This document shows, piece by piece, positions 46,102 to 56,748 of a DNA stretch of 64,000 nt; within the stretch, counting starts at the first letter, position 1, and every line of letters begins with the position of its first letter. Where the stretch lies: contig NZ_AFHI01000015.1 in NCBI RefSeq assembly GCF_000217935.1, positions 29,542 to 93,541 of the forward strand. The letters are read 5' to 3'. The translations under genes and the position numbers were made by a program. Source of the DNA: Rheinheimera sp. A13L. Lineage in GTDB: Bacteria > Pseudomonadota > Gammaproteobacteria > Enterobacterales > Alteromonadaceae. The notes below the pieces were generated by a model. It did no database searches, had not been told where the DNA came from, and was given only the letters and a program-made list of their open reading frames with translations.

Positions 46102-47406
46102 ATGTCCTCTCCTTATCTTGCTGTTGATTTTGGTACATCCAACTGTGCCGCCGGTTTTATGCTGGACCAACAGCCGCATTTATTAGCTTTGGAGCAGGAC
46201 GGCAGCCGTTATTTAAGCTCAGCTTTGTATATCGAACGTCAGCGTGATCCGGAAGACGAAGACGCCTACCTGTCTGCCAGTCTGACCCGCTTATTAGCGC
46301 AAAAAAGTACAGTGCTGGTGGGTAAAGCCGCGCACGAACGTTATAGCATGGACCCTTTAGGTGGTGTGTTTATCCGTTCCCCTAAGTCGATGCTGGGAAG
46401 CCGTTTAACGCCAGCTCAAACTGAAATTTATACCCAGGTGGCGACCTTATTGCTGGGCCGAATCAAACAAGGCGCTGAGCAAAAACTGGGGCATCCCGTT
46501 GAACGGGTGCTGATTGGCCGCCCTATCCATTTTCAGGGTATAGACCTCGCTTTAGGTGATGAACGGGCTTTAACGATTTTAAATCAGGCCGCAAGCCGGG
46601 TTGGTTTTAAAGAAGTCGATTTTGCCTATGAGCCTGTAGCAGCTGCCATTGAGTACGAGAGGCATTTAACTCAGGAGCAACTGGTGCTGGTGGTGGATAT
46701 TGGTGGCGGCACCAGCGATATCAGCCTGATCCGGCTTGGGCCAGAGCATAGTCAGAAATTTGATCGCAGCAGCGACTTATTAGGCCACAGCGGTAAACGT
46801 ATAGGTGGCGTGGATATGGATATCAAGCTGACTATTTACGGCTTAATGAAACTTTTTGGCCGCCAAAGTCTGGCACTGGATGGTAAACCTCTGCCTGGCG
46901 CTTTGTTCAGCGATGCGGTGAATATTATTGATATTCATGCGCAGGAGCGTTTTTACGCTGAAAAAACTTATGATGAACTGCTGGATTTAAAAGACATAGC
47001 AGCAGAACCACTGCTGTTGAACCGTTTTGTGCAGGTGTATCAGCAGCATTTAAGTTATTACCTGAATCAAAAAGCCGAACAAGCCAAAATTGGACTGACC
47101 GAAGATGCAGCAGTGGATGTGTTGCTGGAGCGTATTGAGCAGGGCCTTTCGCAAAACCTGTCGCAACAACAGCTGATGGATGCCTTGTATCAGGAGTTAT
47201 CAGGTATCAGTAAGCTGATCCAGCAATGTTTACATAGCGCTGGCGTGAAACCTGACAGTATTTTTGTCACAGGGGGCGCTTCTGCTGTGCCTGGCGTGCA
47301 ACAAATGCTGCAGCAGTTATTACCTGATGTGCCGGTGATCCGTGGCGATCAGTTTGGTTCTGTCGCTATGGGCTTAAGTAAACTGGCTTCTCTTCGTTTT
47401 GGTTGA
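46102..47406 (+). CDS. yegD: Hsp70-family protein YegD
   Basis: 434 residues; E. coli YegD is 450. The actin-like ATPase core is complete: phosphate-1 VDFGTSNCAAGF, connect/phosphate-2 VLVVDIGGGTSDISLI and the adenosine loop FVTGGASAVPGV. IGRPIHFQGI and LLGHSGKRIGGVDMDI closely match YegD. The substrate-binding half of DnaK is absent, as in that family, so it is a chaperone-like ATPase whose client is not known. Confidence 0.9.
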   Translation: MSSPYLAVDFGTSNCAAGFMLDQQPHLLALEQDGSRYLSSALYIERQRDPEDEDAYLSASLTRLLAQKSTVLVGKAAHERYSMDPLGGVFIRSPKSMLGSRLTPAQTEIYTQVATLLLGRIKQGAEQKLGHPVERVLIGRPIHFQGIDLALGDERALTILNQAASRVGFKEVDFAYEPVAAAIEYERHLTQEQLVLVVDIGGGTSDISLIRLGPEHSQKFDRSSDLLGHSGKRIGGVDMDIKLTIYGLMKLFGRQSLALDGKPLPGALFSDAVNIIDIHAQERFYAEKTYDELLDLKDIAAEPLLLNRFVQVYQQHLSYYLNQKAEQAKIGLTEDAAVDVLLERIEQGLSQNLSQQQLMDALYQELSGISKLIQQCLHSAGVKPDSIFVTGGASAVPGVQQMLQQLLPDVPVIRGDQFGSVAMGLSKLASLRFG

Positions 47407-47571
47407 GGGCGATTTGGCTAACAGGCTCACTAAATCAGCGTTAATTCCACTCAATTCACTAAACTGCACAAAAAACCAACAATAGCGCTGGTCGCGCCAG
47501 TGCTTTCCCGTTACAATGCGCGGCTTTTTGCGTGGGCCAATTGGGGTTCGCGCTTTTATTTGAGAAATTTA

Positions 47572-49029
47572 ATGTCATTTTCTGCTTTGGGTTTAAACCC
47601 TGCTTTGGTTGAGGCCGTACATCAGGCCGGTTATACCCAACCTACCCCTATTCAACAACAGGCCATTCCCGCTGTGTTACAGCGTCGTGATCTGTTGGCT
47701 GCCGCTCAAACCGGCACAGGCAAAACTGCCAGCTTTGTATTACCTATACTGCAAATTTTATCAGCACAACCTATCCAGAAACCTCGTCCGGTCAAAGCGC
47801 TGATTTTAACGCCGACCCGTGAACTGGCGGCGCAGATTGAAGAACAAATTCAGAAATACGGTAAAGAGTTAAGCCCTAAATTAAAACACCATGTGGTGTT
47901 TGGTGGCGTTAGCATTAACCCACAGATGATGGCGTTACGGGGTGGCGTGGATATTTTAACCGCAACTCCTGGCCGTTTACTGGACCTGTTAAGCCAAAAC
48001 GCCTTAAAACTGGACCAGGTGCAAATGCTGGTGCTGGATGAAGCCGACCGTATGCTGGATATGGGCTTTATCCGCGATTTGAAAAAGATTCTGGCCCTGC
48101 TGCCAAAAGTTCGTCAAAACCTGCTGTTTTCTGCCACCTTCAGCAATGAAATTAAAGGCTTAACTCAGGGGTTATTGCAAAACCCGCTGATGATCCAGGT
48201 CACACCGGAAAACACCACAGTTGAAAAAATTGAACAGCAAGTGTACTTGCTGGGCAAAGGCCAGAAAACTGCAGCTTTGTGCCAGTTAATTACTGAAAAC
48301 AAATGGCAACAAGTGCTGGTATTTATGCCAACCAAACACGAAGCCAACCGTTTAAGCGAACAGTTGACCTTTGCAGGTATTCCGTCTGCTGCTTTGCATG
48401 GCAATAAAAGCCAGAATGCCCGCACTAAAGCTCTGGCCGATTTTAAAGCCAATGAACTGCAGGTGTTAGTGGCCACTGACGTTGCAGCCCGCGGTATTGA
48501 TATTTCCCAACTACCTTATGTAGTGAACTTTGCATTACCACGTTCACCAGCAGATTATGTGCACCGTATAGGCCGTACCGGTCGTGCCGGTAAATCGGGT
48601 TTAGCTGTGTCTTTTGTCGCTCCTGATGAAGTACCACAATTAAGACAGGTCGAGCGTTTAATTGGTATGAAGCTGCCAAGTCAAAGCATGAATCCGGATC
48701 CATTGCCGGATGCAGTGACTGCTATTGCTAAAGCACCTCGCCCTCCTCGTCCTGTGCGTAAGCCACAAGGTGAAAGCGCAAACAGCAATAAACCAAGAGC
48801 CAATGGCGGACAAAAACCAGCCTCAGGTCAAAAGCCTGGTCAAGGTCAGGGTCAGGGCCAAAAAACAGCTCAGGCTCCAAAGCCACCACGTCGTTTTGAA
48901 ACACCAAAAACACCTGGAATTCAGACTCAGGCCGCTGGTCATATGGCCACACCTGCTGCTGAACACAACAATGGCAACGGTCAACGTCGCCGTTTTAAGC
49001 CAAAGCCTAAAGCCGCCACCGCAGCCTAA
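47572..49029 (+). CDS. rhlE: DEAD-box RNA helicase RhlE
   Basis: 485 residues from the ATG at 47572, chosen because [12 protein letters not shown] matches the start of RhlE; in-frame codons back to 47500 are not conserved. Motifs: Q motif [19 protein letters not shown], Ia PTRELA, Ib [49 protein letters not shown]. The tail (about 400-485) is basic and glycine, proline and glutamine rich, with GQGQGQGQ, and ends in a lysine-rich stretch for RNA binding. RhlE helps ribosome assembly and RNA turnover. Confidence 0.95.
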   Translation: MSFSALGLNPALVEAVHQAGYTQPTPIQQQAIPAVLQRRDLLAAAQTGTGKTASFVLPILQILSAQPIQKPRPVKALILTPTRELAAQIEEQIQKYGKELSPKLKHHVVFGGVSINPQMMALRGGVDILTATPGRLLDLLSQNALKLDQVQMLVLDEADRMLDMGFIRDLKKILALLPKVRQNLLFSATFSNEIKGLTQGLLQNPLMIQVTPENTTVEKIEQQVYLLGKGQKTAALCQLITENKWQQVLVFMPTKHEANRLSEQLTFAGIPSAALHGNKSQNARTKALADFKANELQVLVATDVAARGIDISQLPYVVNFALPRSPADYVHRIGRTGRAGKSGLAVSFVAPDEVPQLRQVERLIGMKLPSQSMNPDPLPDAVTAIAKAPRPPRPVRKPQGESANSNKPRANGGQKPASGQKPGQGQGQGQKTAQAPKPPRRFETPKTPGIQTQAAGHMATPAAEHNNGNGQRRRFKPKPKAATAA

Positions 49030-49058
49030 GTGACTCAGGTATAGCAGGTAAGAAGCGG

Positions 49059-49745
49059 ATGAAAATTCGTTTAGCCAAATACCTGGCCGACCATGGCCTT
49101 TGTTCAAGACGAGCCGCATCCAGGCTGATTGACGAAGGCCGGGTTCTGGTAAATAACAGACCCGCCAATCATATTGATCATGTAGATGCTGACGACCCTA
49201 TTCTGGTCGACGGACAGCCTTTCAATGCATCCACTGAAAAACACTATGTTCTGTACCACAAGCCTGTGGGCATAGACTGCAACCTCAATCCAGATAAAGC
49301 CGACAGCCTGTACCATCTGCTGCAGCAATTTCCAATGCGGCTGTTTCCGGTTGGACGACTGGATAAAGACTCCTGTGGTTTAGTGCTGCTGACCAATGAT
49401 GGTGAACTGGCGCAGCGTTTGTTACATCCTGATTTTTATCATGAAAAAACCTATCAGGTGACAGTGGATAAAGCACTGACAAACCAGGCTTTAGAGCAAC
49501 TGGCATCCGGGGTCAGTTGGACAGTAGGCCCTCATAGCTATCAATCCCGCCCTTGTCAGGTGACTCAATTGAGCTCCGATAGCTTTGAAATTGTGCTGAC
49601 CCAGGGTTTAAACCGCCAAATTCGCTATATGTGCCGTACTCAAGGTTTCAAAGTGCTGCAACTCAAACGTATTCAACTGGCACAGTTTAGCCTTGCTGAT
49701 TTAGCTGAAGGTTGTTTTCAAACCGTCAGCCTGAGCACTGACTAA
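49059..49745 (+). CDS. 23S rRNA-type pseudouridine synthase, RluF-like (RsuA family)
   Basis: 228 residues. An S4 RNA-binding domain (MKIRLAKYLADHGLCSRRAASRL) is followed by the catalytic domain with GRLDKDSCGLVLLTND (catalytic Asp) and LTQGLNRQIRYMC. These motifs occur in RluB, RluE, RluF and RsuA; the sequence looks closest to RluF, which modifies U2604 of 23S rRNA in E. coli. It follows rhlE by 29 bases and is preceded by a GAAG-type ribosome-binding site. Confidence 0.88.
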   Translation: MKIRLAKYLADHGLCSRRAASRLIDEGRVLVNNRPANHIDHVDADDPILVDGQPFNASTEKHYVLYHKPVGIDCNLNPDKADSLYHLLQQFPMRLFPVGRLDKDSCGLVLLTNDGELAQRLLHPDFYHEKTYQVTVDKALTNQALEQLASGVSWTVGPHSYQSRPCQVTQLSSDSFEIVLTQGLNRQIRYMCRTQGFKVLQLKRIQLAQFSLADLAEGCFQTVSLSTD

Positions 49746-49815
49746 AGCGGGTTATCAAACTCCATTTTGTGTTGTAGAGTCAGTCTTTGGAAAAATGACT
49801 GAAAAAGGAGACAAA

Positions 49816-50229
49816 ATGAAGAACTTAGCACTCTGGATCTTTAGCGCTTTTTGCTGCTTAGCTTTCCCCTCACTGGCATCAGAACCTGCAACACTACAAG
49901 GCAGCTGGACACTTCAATCGGCGGTTTATACCAAAGCAGATGGCACTGTGATCACCCTGTCAGATGGCGATCTGAAGTCCGTCAAAATTTTATCTAAAGG
50001 ACACTTCAGTTTTGTCACTGTCAATAAAGACGGCAGTTTCAGCAGCGCCTTAACCGGCAGCTATCAACACAATGGAGAGTCCTACAATGAAACGCCTCTG
50101 ACGGGTTCAGTCCCCACTATGCTGAATAAAACCTACGAATTTAAAGCTGAACTGAAAGACAATCTCTGGCTGCATAGCGGTATGGAAGATGGAATGAAAA
50201 TTGAGGAAGTCTGGGTAAGACTGGATTAA
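49816..50229 (+). CDS. Small exported lipocalin-like protein
   Basis: 137 residues from the ATG at 49816, with AAGGAG 5 bases upstream; codons from 49795 are ahead of that site. The signal peptide ends near SLASEP. The mature part starts LQGSWTLQSAVYTKADG, a phrase typical of lipocalin-like/DUF4488 beta barrels. Its stop overlaps the convergent ABC-F gene stop by 4 bases. Confidence 0.75.
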   Translation: MKNLALWIFSAFCCLAFPSLASEPATLQGSWTLQSAVYTKADGTVITLSDGDLKSVKILSKGHFSFVTVNKDGSFSSALTGSYQHNGESYNETPLTGSVPTMLNKTYEFKAELKDNLWLHSGMEDGMKIEEVWVRLD

Positions 50230-51806
50230 TCCAGTCTTACCAAAACAGAGACATCAAGCTGCTGCCACTGTGCTTCCTGATGAGTCACCAGCATAAAACC
50301 CGCCGGATACCTCTGTAAAAAGCTTTTGAGCATAGCCAAAGCCTGAAAATCCAGATGATTATCCGGCTCGTCCAACAGCAAAAAAGGGGCATAAGGCTGC
50401 AATGCCAGACTAAGCAACAGCAGCTTCATCCGCTCTCCACCACTGAGTTGCTGCGTAGGTACGGCAAAGCGCTGCGCACTTAGGCCAATACCCGATAACA
50501 AGGTACGGACCTGCGATTCCTGCCGCTGTGCAGTCAGGCCTTTGATGGCCTCTACACCATCCTGAAAAGCATCCAATAAAGACAAATGCTGATCCAGATA
50601 CCAGGGCTTTTGTTTAACCTGCACCACACCTGATTTCGGCTGAATAAAACCCGCCAGTACTTTAAGTAATGTCGATTTACCACTGCCATTGTTTCCTGTG
50701 ACTAAACAGCGCTGCTGCATACTCAGTTGAAAAGACAACTCTGCTTTTGAGCCATAAGGCAACACCAGGTCGTTGCAATACAGCACTGGCCCGCTGCAGG
50801 CTTTCACTTTGGCAAGATGCGGCAATTTGGGCAATTCCCGGTAATCCAGTTGTCGTTGCAGTTGTTGACGTTGGGCGCTTAACTCCTGCTGCTGAGCCTG
50901 CACCTGAAGCTGTAAACGACCCTGACTTTGTTCAGCCTGTTGCGCTTTTCTGCCAAGCAGAATGGCAGCCTGATTAGTATGTGCTTTGTTTTTTTTCGCC
51001 TGCTGATGTTTTTGCTGTTGCTGCTCAAGCAAACGCTGTTGTTGCTGTTGCTGGCTTTTTTGTTGTTGTTTTAGCTTGTCATTTTGCTGTTGCAACTGCT
51101 GCTGTTGCCTAAGGCTTTGCTGCAAAAAGTCCTGGTAGTTGCCCTGATATTTCTCCAGCCCTAAAGGTGATAGCTGGTAGATAAAATCGACTGTCGATAA
51201 TAACTCCACATCATGGCTGACCAGTAAATACCCTGCTTTATAGCGTTTTAACTGCTGATGCAGCCATAAACGAGTGTGTTGATCCAGATGATTTGATACT
51301 TCATCGAGCAGCAAAAACTGCTCTGTTGCAAAAGCCTTTGCCAGCCGCAATTTCATCAACTGACCACCACTTAAAGCCCGCAGCGGCAAAGCAGGATCAG
51401 TGGGCAGGTTTAAGTCGTGCAACCACTGCCAAAGCTCAGCTTTCGCTAACCAGCGATCGCCAATGCAATCAAAATCGGTTTGAATCACACCACCCGCTTC
51501 CACCCTGTCTAAGGCGTCGAACAACGCCTGTACCCCCAGATAGCAGCTGATTGTTTGGCTAAGATCAGGCTCTTGTTGTGACACATAATAAAATGGCTGA
51601 AGCCAATGCAGTTCGCCGCTGCAGCTCAGCTGAGTTTCCTGACCAGCCAAAGCACTTAAAAATAAGGATTTACCACAGCCATTTAAGCCCACCAAAGCCT
51701 GAGCTTTCGCTTCCAGTTGCAGATCAATAGCAGGGTGCAATAACTCCAGACCAGGATGGGTCCAGTGGAATTGGCGACATAACAATACGGCAGATAATTC
51801 AGACAT
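50226..51806 (-). CDS. ABC-F family ATPase with glutamine-rich linker
   Basis: 526 residues with two ATPase domains and no membrane part. Domain 1: GLNGCGKS, LSGGQLMKLRLAKAF, LLLDEVSNHLD. Domain 2: GNNGSGKST, LSGGERMKLLLLSLAL, LLLDEPDNHLD. The linker between them (about 230-315) is extremely glutamine rich. ABC-F proteins act on ribosomes, in stalling relief or antibiotic protection; the exact subclass (Uup, YheS or resistance type) cannot be decided. Confidence 0.9.
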   Translation of the reverse strand: MSELSAVLLCRQFHWTHPGLELLHPAIDLQLEAKAQALVGLNGCGKSLFLSALAGQETQLSCSGELHWLQPFYYVSQQEPDLSQTISCYLGVQALFDALDRVEAGGVIQTDFDCIGDRWLAKAELWQWLHDLNLPTDPALPLRALSGGQLMKLRLAKAFATEQFLLLDEVSNHLDQHTRLWLHQQLKRYKAGYLLVSHDVELLSTVDFIYQLSPLGLEKYQGNYQDFLQQSLRQQQQLQQQNDKLKQQQKSQQQQQQRLLEQQQQKHQQAKKNKAHTNQAAILLGRKAQQAEQSQGRLQLQVQAQQQELSAQRQQLQRQLDYRELPKLPHLAKVKACSGPVLYCNDLVLPYGSKAELSFQLSMQQRCLVTGNNGSGKSTLLKVLAGFIQPKSGVVQVKQKPWYLDQHLSLLDAFQDGVEAIKGLTAQRQESQVRTLLSGIGLSAQRFAVPTQQLSGGERMKLLLLSLALQPYAPFLLLDEPDNHLDFQALAMLKSFLQRYPAGFMLVTHQEAQWQQLDVSVLVRLD

Positions 51807-52004
51807 ACAGACTCCTGAAATACAGGACGACTGTGTTCACAGACAACAAGACAAAAGCGACAACTACCTGTTAAACAACAGCATTCCTGATGATTTGTAA
51901 AATAACGGCTACAAATTTTCGGGAATTTAGTTGTTCATTTCAGCGGTACTCATAGTGGAAGTAGCCTTATGCTAACAAGCCAGACAAAGTGGTGGCAAGT
52001 TATT

Positions 52005-53189
52005 TTAATGCGCTTTTAACGCACAACGTTTCAACCACAGGCTTAAAAACAAAGTCAGCATAAACATCAGCAAAGAGCCAAACACCACGCCATTCCAGCC
52101 CCACTGCTGCCAAAAGGGTGATAAATACAAACCACCTGAACTGGCGCCCAGATAATAAAAAACCAGATACAAAGCGCTGGCGCTGGCTTTGGCTTTCACC
52201 GCCTGCTGATTAACCCAACTGCTGGCCAGCGAATGGCAAAGGAAAAACCCAAAGGCGCTGATAAAAAATCCAAACACAATCAAAGGCAACGAGTTAAATA
52301 CCGTCAGTACAGTGCCTAGCATCATAATGACAATGCCCAGCGCCATACCTAAAGCCGGATGAATACGCTGCCCTACTTTGCCGGATAAAGCCGAACCTAC
52401 AGTGCCGGTTAAATAGGTGATAAATAACAAACCTATCCAGCCGCTCGATAATAAATAAGGACTGTCGGACAAGCGGAAAGCCACAAAAGTGTACTGATTT
52501 AAAAAGATAAAAAAGTTAAGGCCACCAATCAGATAGGTCAGTAGCAAGGTTTTCTGACGTAAATGAAACCAGTTGTCTGACATGGCTTGTTTCAACTGAA
52601 AGGGCTGTTTTTGAAAATAAGCAGATTCAGGTAAATAACGCCAGACCAGATAAGTGCAGAGCACACTGCCCAACCCCATAGGCCAGAACACCCATTGCCA
52701 ATGATTCATTTCAGCGAACCAGCCGGACAATAAACGTCCGCTAATACCGCCTAACGAATTGGCGCTAATGTAATAACCCACAGCCACCACCATAGCTGTT
52801 TTGCTGAATTCTTCTCCCATATAGGCGATAGCAATAGCGGGCAGGCCACCTAAACAAAAGCCCTGCAAAGCCCGAAGGACTAAAAGTGACTGATAAGACT
52901 CCACCTGAGTCAAAGCCAGAGTGCTCAGCGCCATACCACCCAGACTCCAGAGCAACAGAGCACGGCGACCGTAGGCGTCCGACAAAGCCCCATACACTAA
53001 TAATGACAAACCTAAAGCCAGAGTACCTATGGCGTAGCTCCAGCTCGTTTGCAGTGGGGTCAGTTGAAATTCGCGGCTTAACAAAGGCAACAAAGGTTGC
53101 AGCATATGCAGGTTGGCAAACACAAATACAGCAGCCAGACAAAGCGCAAAACTGGCGGCATAAAAAGCGGGTGTGTTTTTTTCAATCAT
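52005..53189 (-). CDS. MFS transporter, YnfM-like
   Basis: About 394 residues with twelve hydrophobic segments. The loop YGALSDAYGRRALLLWS is the MFS motif A; LPAIAIAYMGEEFSKTAMVVAVG and FHSLASSWVNQ-type sequence fit the YnfM/arabinose-efflux-like group. Start uncertain: ATG at 53189 precedes the first helix, but ATG at 53207 and 53231 are in frame and none has a strong ribosome-binding site. Substrate unknown. Confidence 0.8.
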   Translation of the reverse strand: MIEKNTPAFYAASFALCLAAVFVFANLHMLQPLLPLLSREFQLTPLQTSWSYAIGTLALGLSLLVYGALSDAYGRRALLLWSLGGMALSTLALTQVESYQSLLVLRALQGFCLGGLPAIAIAYMGEEFSKTAMVVAVGYYISANSLGGISGRLLSGWFAEMNHWQWVFWPMGLGSVLCTYLVWRYLPESAYFQKQPFQLKQAMSDNWFHLRQKTLLLTYLIGGLNFFIFLNQYTFVAFRLSDSPYLLSSGWIGLLFITYLTGTVGSALSGKVGQRIHPALGMALGIVIMMLGTVLTVFNSLPLIVFGFFISAFGFFLCHSLASSWVNQQAVKAKASASALYLVFYYLGASSGGLYLSPFWQQWGWNGVVFGSLLMFMLTLFLSLWLKRCALKAH

Positions 53190-53358
53190 AGTGTTCGTCA
53201 GCAACATTGAGCCGGAGAAGCGACTCACCAAAGATGGCTAAGTATACCGCGAACAAGCCAATTTTTACTTTGTTTTAACGCAAATGCCTGCTGCACTGTC
53301 ACAAATCAAAGCGTAAGATAAGCCCCAGTTTACGCACCCAAACCAGAAGGAAAAAAAT

Positions 53359-55242
53359 ATGCGTTTATCTCTGCTCACAATAGCCATCAGCGGCTTGATG
53401 CTGACGGCTTGTAAGGATGCACCTTCAACAGCACAATCCACTGCAGCAACGCCGCCAGCTGCTGTTGTTGCTCCTGCAGCTAAAACTGCAGAGCAACTCT
53501 ATCAACAAGGCACACAACTGCTGTTTCAGGCCCGCGCTTTAAATGCCTCGGCTTTAGGTTTATCTGAAGAAGTGGTAGGTAAAGCTTTTAATACGGAACT
53601 GGAAAACTACAGTGCAGAAGCAGAAGCTCAACTGCGCAAACAACTGAATGCAGTGATCAGTCAGCTTGCAGCTTTACCTGTACCGGCAGATGCTGTTGAT
53701 GCAGAAAACCAGGCCGTGATGCTGAATATTATGCAGTACTACGCGGGTAGCGAAGATTTCCCTCAGGGTTATATCGACTCCTGGATGGGGCACTCGGCTT
53801 TTGTGGTCAATCAGATCAACGGCCCTACTATTGATATGGCAGGCGCTATACAAAATTCCCATCCAATAAGCTCTGAGCAGGATGCCAAAAACTATTTAAG
53901 CCGGCTGGAGAAATTTGGTGCCGCTTTAAAAGCTGTGGAACAACGTTTTGTTTCAGACGCTGCCAGCGGCTGGATAGCACCTAAAGTACTGCTGGAAAAA
54001 TCCCTTCCTATTTTAGATGGCTATGCCAGCGGCGACGCCACAGAGCATGTGTTGTATAAAGACTTCGCTACAAAGCTGGATAACCTGAAAGAGCTGTCAG
54101 CAGAAGCAAAACAGCAGTACCTGACCTCAGCAGCCCTTCTGGTGCAACAGCAGGTGCAGGCGGGTTATCAGCAATTAGCAGCAACAGTGCGCGCAGAATT
54201 GCCAAAAGCCAGAGCTGAATCCGGCATTTGGGCTCAGCCGAACGGCGAGAAGTTTTATGCCTGGTCAGTCAAACAACTCGGTGATACCGAGCTTACGCCA
54301 GAGCAAATTCACCAGACAGGTTTGGATGAAGTGGCCCGTATAAGCCAGGAAATGGACAGCATCTTAAAAGCCCAGGGCTATGCAGAAGGCTCTGTAGGTG
54401 CACGAATGACAGCTCTGAATGGTGAAGCCCGTTTTTTATACGAAGACTCAGATGCAGGCCGTCAGCAGGTGCTGGATGACTTAAATAAATACATAGCCGA
54501 AATTAACCAGCGTATGCCGGAGCTCTTTGCGACTAAACCGCCTTATCCGGTGGAAGTGCGCCGTATTCCGGTGGAGATCCAGGACAGCGCTGCTGGTGGC
54601 CAATACAGCTCACCCGCTATTGATGGCAGCAAACCTGGCATTTACTGGATTAACCTGCGCGACATTAAAGCCAATGCAAAGTTTGATTTAAAAACCCTGA
54701 CCTACCATGAAGCCAATCCGGGCCACCACTGGCAAGTGGCATTAAATTTAGCTCAGGAGCATTTGCCACTGCTGCGCCGTGTTGCCCCTTACAATAGCTA
54801 TGTCGAAGGCTGGGCTTTGTATTCAGAGCTGGTTGCCAAAGAAATGGGCATGTACCAGGACGACCCTTTTGGTGATTTAGGCCGCCTGAAAGCCGAGTTA
54901 TTCCGCTCTGTGCGTTTAGTGGTCGACACAGGCCTGCATGCGAAAAAATGGACCCGTGAACAGGCGATTACTTACATGGCCGAAACCACAGGCACCACAG
55001 AAACTGATGTAGTGTCTGAAATTGAACGTTATATGGCATGGCCTGGTCAGGCCCTAGGCTACAAGCTGGGTATGTTGAAGATTGTGAAATTGCGCGCTTA
55101 TGCTAAAGAGCAGCTAGGCGACAACTTTGATATCAAAGCTTTCCACGATTTAGCGCTGCTTGGTGGTGCTGTGCCTATGTCGGTGCTGGATACTAAAGTG
55201 AAAAACTGGGTGGCGGGTCAGAGTTCCGCTTCAAAATCCTGA
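53359..55242 (+). CDS. DUF885 lipoprotein (putative metallo-hydrolase)
   Basis: 627 residues with lipobox LTAC (MLTACKD). The DUF885 zinc motif YHEANPGHHWQ lies near residue 455, followed by YVEGWALYSELVAKEMG, which supplies the third-ligand glutamate by analogy to HExxH peptidases. Family members are probably carboxypeptidase-like enzymes, but substrates are poorly known. Alone on its strand, with AAGGA 7 bases before the ATG. Confidence 0.88.
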   Translation: MRLSLLTIAISGLMLTACKDAPSTAQSTAATPPAAVVAPAAKTAEQLYQQGTQLLFQARALNASALGLSEEVVGKAFNTELENYSAEAEAQLRKQLNAVISQLAALPVPADAVDAENQAVMLNIMQYYAGSEDFPQGYIDSWMGHSAFVVNQINGPTIDMAGAIQNSHPISSEQDAKNYLSRLEKFGAALKAVEQRFVSDAASGWIAPKVLLEKSLPILDGYASGDATEHVLYKDFATKLDNLKELSAEAKQQYLTSAALLVQQQVQAGYQQLAATVRAELPKARAESGIWAQPNGEKFYAWSVKQLGDTELTPEQIHQTGLDEVARISQEMDSILKAQGYAEGSVGARMTALNGEARFLYEDSDAGRQQVLDDLNKYIAEINQRMPELFATKPPYPVEVRRIPVEIQDSAAGGQYSSPAIDGSKPGIYWINLRDIKANAKFDLKTLTYHEANPGHHWQVALNLAQEHLPLLRRVAPYNSYVEGWALYSELVAKEMGMYQDDPFGDLGRLKAELFRSVRLVVDTGLHAKKWTREQAITYMAETTGTTETDVVSEIERYMAWPGQALGYKLGMLKIVKLRAYAKEQLGDNFDIKAFHDLALLGGAVPMSVLDTKVKNWVAGQSSASKS

Positions 55243-55292
55243 CCCTAAGTCATCACTCACAACGACTGTGAGTTCAGTCATGGAGGGTCAGG
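55238..55292. other. Nested inverted repeats between convergent genes
   Basis: CCTGACCCT (55238-55246) pairs with AGGGTCAGG (55284-55292), enclosing ACTCACA-ACGAC-TGTGAGT (55255-55273). A second partial palindrome continues to 55308 inside the ytfL-like gene. No T tract; it may shield the 3' ends of the two convergent messages. Confidence 0.55.
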
Positions 55293-56601
55293 GCTTAAGC
55301 TCTGACCCATCTTCTGCCACTTTGACTTTAGTCACCAGCAACTGGTCAATTTTGTAGCTGTCGATATCAACTACTTCAAACTTGTAGCCCTGAAAGATCA
55401 CAAAGTCGGTGCGTTTTGGAATTTTACGCAGCATATACATCATAAAACCGGCAATAGTTTCGTAGTTCTCATCATCCGGGAAGCTGTCGATATTAAAGAC
55501 CCTCATCACATCATCCAGTGGCGTTAACCCCTCAACCAGCCAGGATGCTTCATCACGTTGTACTATTTGTTCTTCATCCGAATTCACCAGCTCGCCCATC
55601 ACAATGCTCATTACATCTTTCAGGGTCACCATGCCCACTGTTAAGGCGTATTCGTTCAGCACTACGGCAAAGTCGATACCGCTGGATTTAAAATGCGCCA
55701 GTACTTCGTACAACGACAAGGAGTCAGGCACTATTAACGGCGTGTGGATCATGCCTTCTTTGAGTAAGTTAATAGGCTGCTGATGCAATACCTGCATCAA
55801 AATATCGCGGCTGTCGACATAACCTACCACTTTGTCCAGACTGTCATCACAGACAATAAATTTGGCATGGGGATGTTCGGCAATTTTGTTTTTAATACTG
55901 TCAGCGGTTTCTTTTAAATTAAAGTAAATTAAGCTTTCGCGTGCTGTCATCGCCGAAGTAACAGTGCGGGAGTCCATATCAAACACGTTCTCGAGCAAGG
56001 TGCGTTCCTGCTGTTGTAATACACCAGCCTGAGCCCCTTCATCCATCATGGCCACTATATCTTCTGGCGTAATTTGATCGATACGCTGCATCGGCACGTT
56101 AAAGAGTTTAAATACCAGATTGGCTAAGCTGTTAAAAAACCACACCAAAGGTTTAAAAATAACCAGCATCAGCAATACCAGATTGACTAAAGATATTGCC
56201 ACTTTTTCCGGTGATAACATCGCCAGCCGTTTTGGCATTAAATCGGCAAACAAAATAAACAGGGCCGTCACAAAAAACACCGATAAACCAAAAGCTATGC
56301 CCTCGTTGGCCGGATTTTCAAAAATTAAATTCAGCAAACTTAAGATATAAGGGGTAAAAGCAGCTTCACCTAAAATACCACCCAATATCGCCACTGCATT
56401 TAAGCCAATCTGCGCTATGGTGAAAAAACTACCGGGATTAGACTGCAGCTGCAACACTAAAGCGGCACGGGGTTCACCGTCTGATGCTAATTGCTTTAAA
56501 CGTATTTTGCGTGAAGCAGCTAAAGCTATTTCAGACATAGAAAAGAAGGCGCTGGCACTGATCAGCAGCAACATAATCAGTAAATTTTCTAGCAGGGACA
56601 T
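55288..56601 (-). CDS. ytfL: YtfL/PaeA-like membrane protein with CBS domains
   Basis: 437 residues from the ATG at 56601 (an AAGAG lies about 8 bases upstream; an upstream in-frame GTG is less likely). It has a DUF21 membrane domain with four helices (SASAFFSMSEIALAASR, QIGLNAVAILGGILGEAAF), two CBS domains (about 200-335) and a CorC-type C-terminal domain (NYETIAGFMMYMLRKIPKRTD). The match to E. coli YtfL, reported as the polyamine exporter PaeA, is strong along its whole length. The polyamine role here is by homology. Confidence 0.9.
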   Translation of the reverse strand: MSLLENLLIMLLLISASAFFSMSEIALAASRKIRLKQLASDGEPRAALVLQLQSNPGSFFTIAQIGLNAVAILGGILGEAAFTPYILSLLNLIFENPANEGIAFGLSVFFVTALFILFADLMPKRLAMLSPEKVAISLVNLVLLMLVIFKPLVWFFNSLANLVFKLFNVPMQRIDQITPEDIVAMMDEGAQAGVLQQQERTLLENVFDMDSRTVTSAMTARESLIYFNLKETADSIKNKIAEHPHAKFIVCDDSLDKVVGYVDSRDILMQVLHQQPINLLKEGMIHTPLIVPDSLSLYEVLAHFKSSGIDFAVVLNEYALTVGMVTLKDVMSIVMGELVNSDEEQIVQRDEASWLVEGLTPLDDVMRVFNIDSFPDDENYETIAGFMMYMLRKIPKRTDFVIFQGYKFEVVDIDSYKIDQLLVTKVKVAEDGSELKP

Positions 56602-56748
56602 AAAAATCACTCTTGTTAAACTGGCTTTGGCATAGAAAAGCCGTCAAGTTCGGTTGAAAACCACTATACCGCTTGTCAGTATACGACTTAAACTGTGTTT
56701 TCCCAGCATAAGCACTCAAAAAATGTTTAAATTTGAACCAGTTACCCT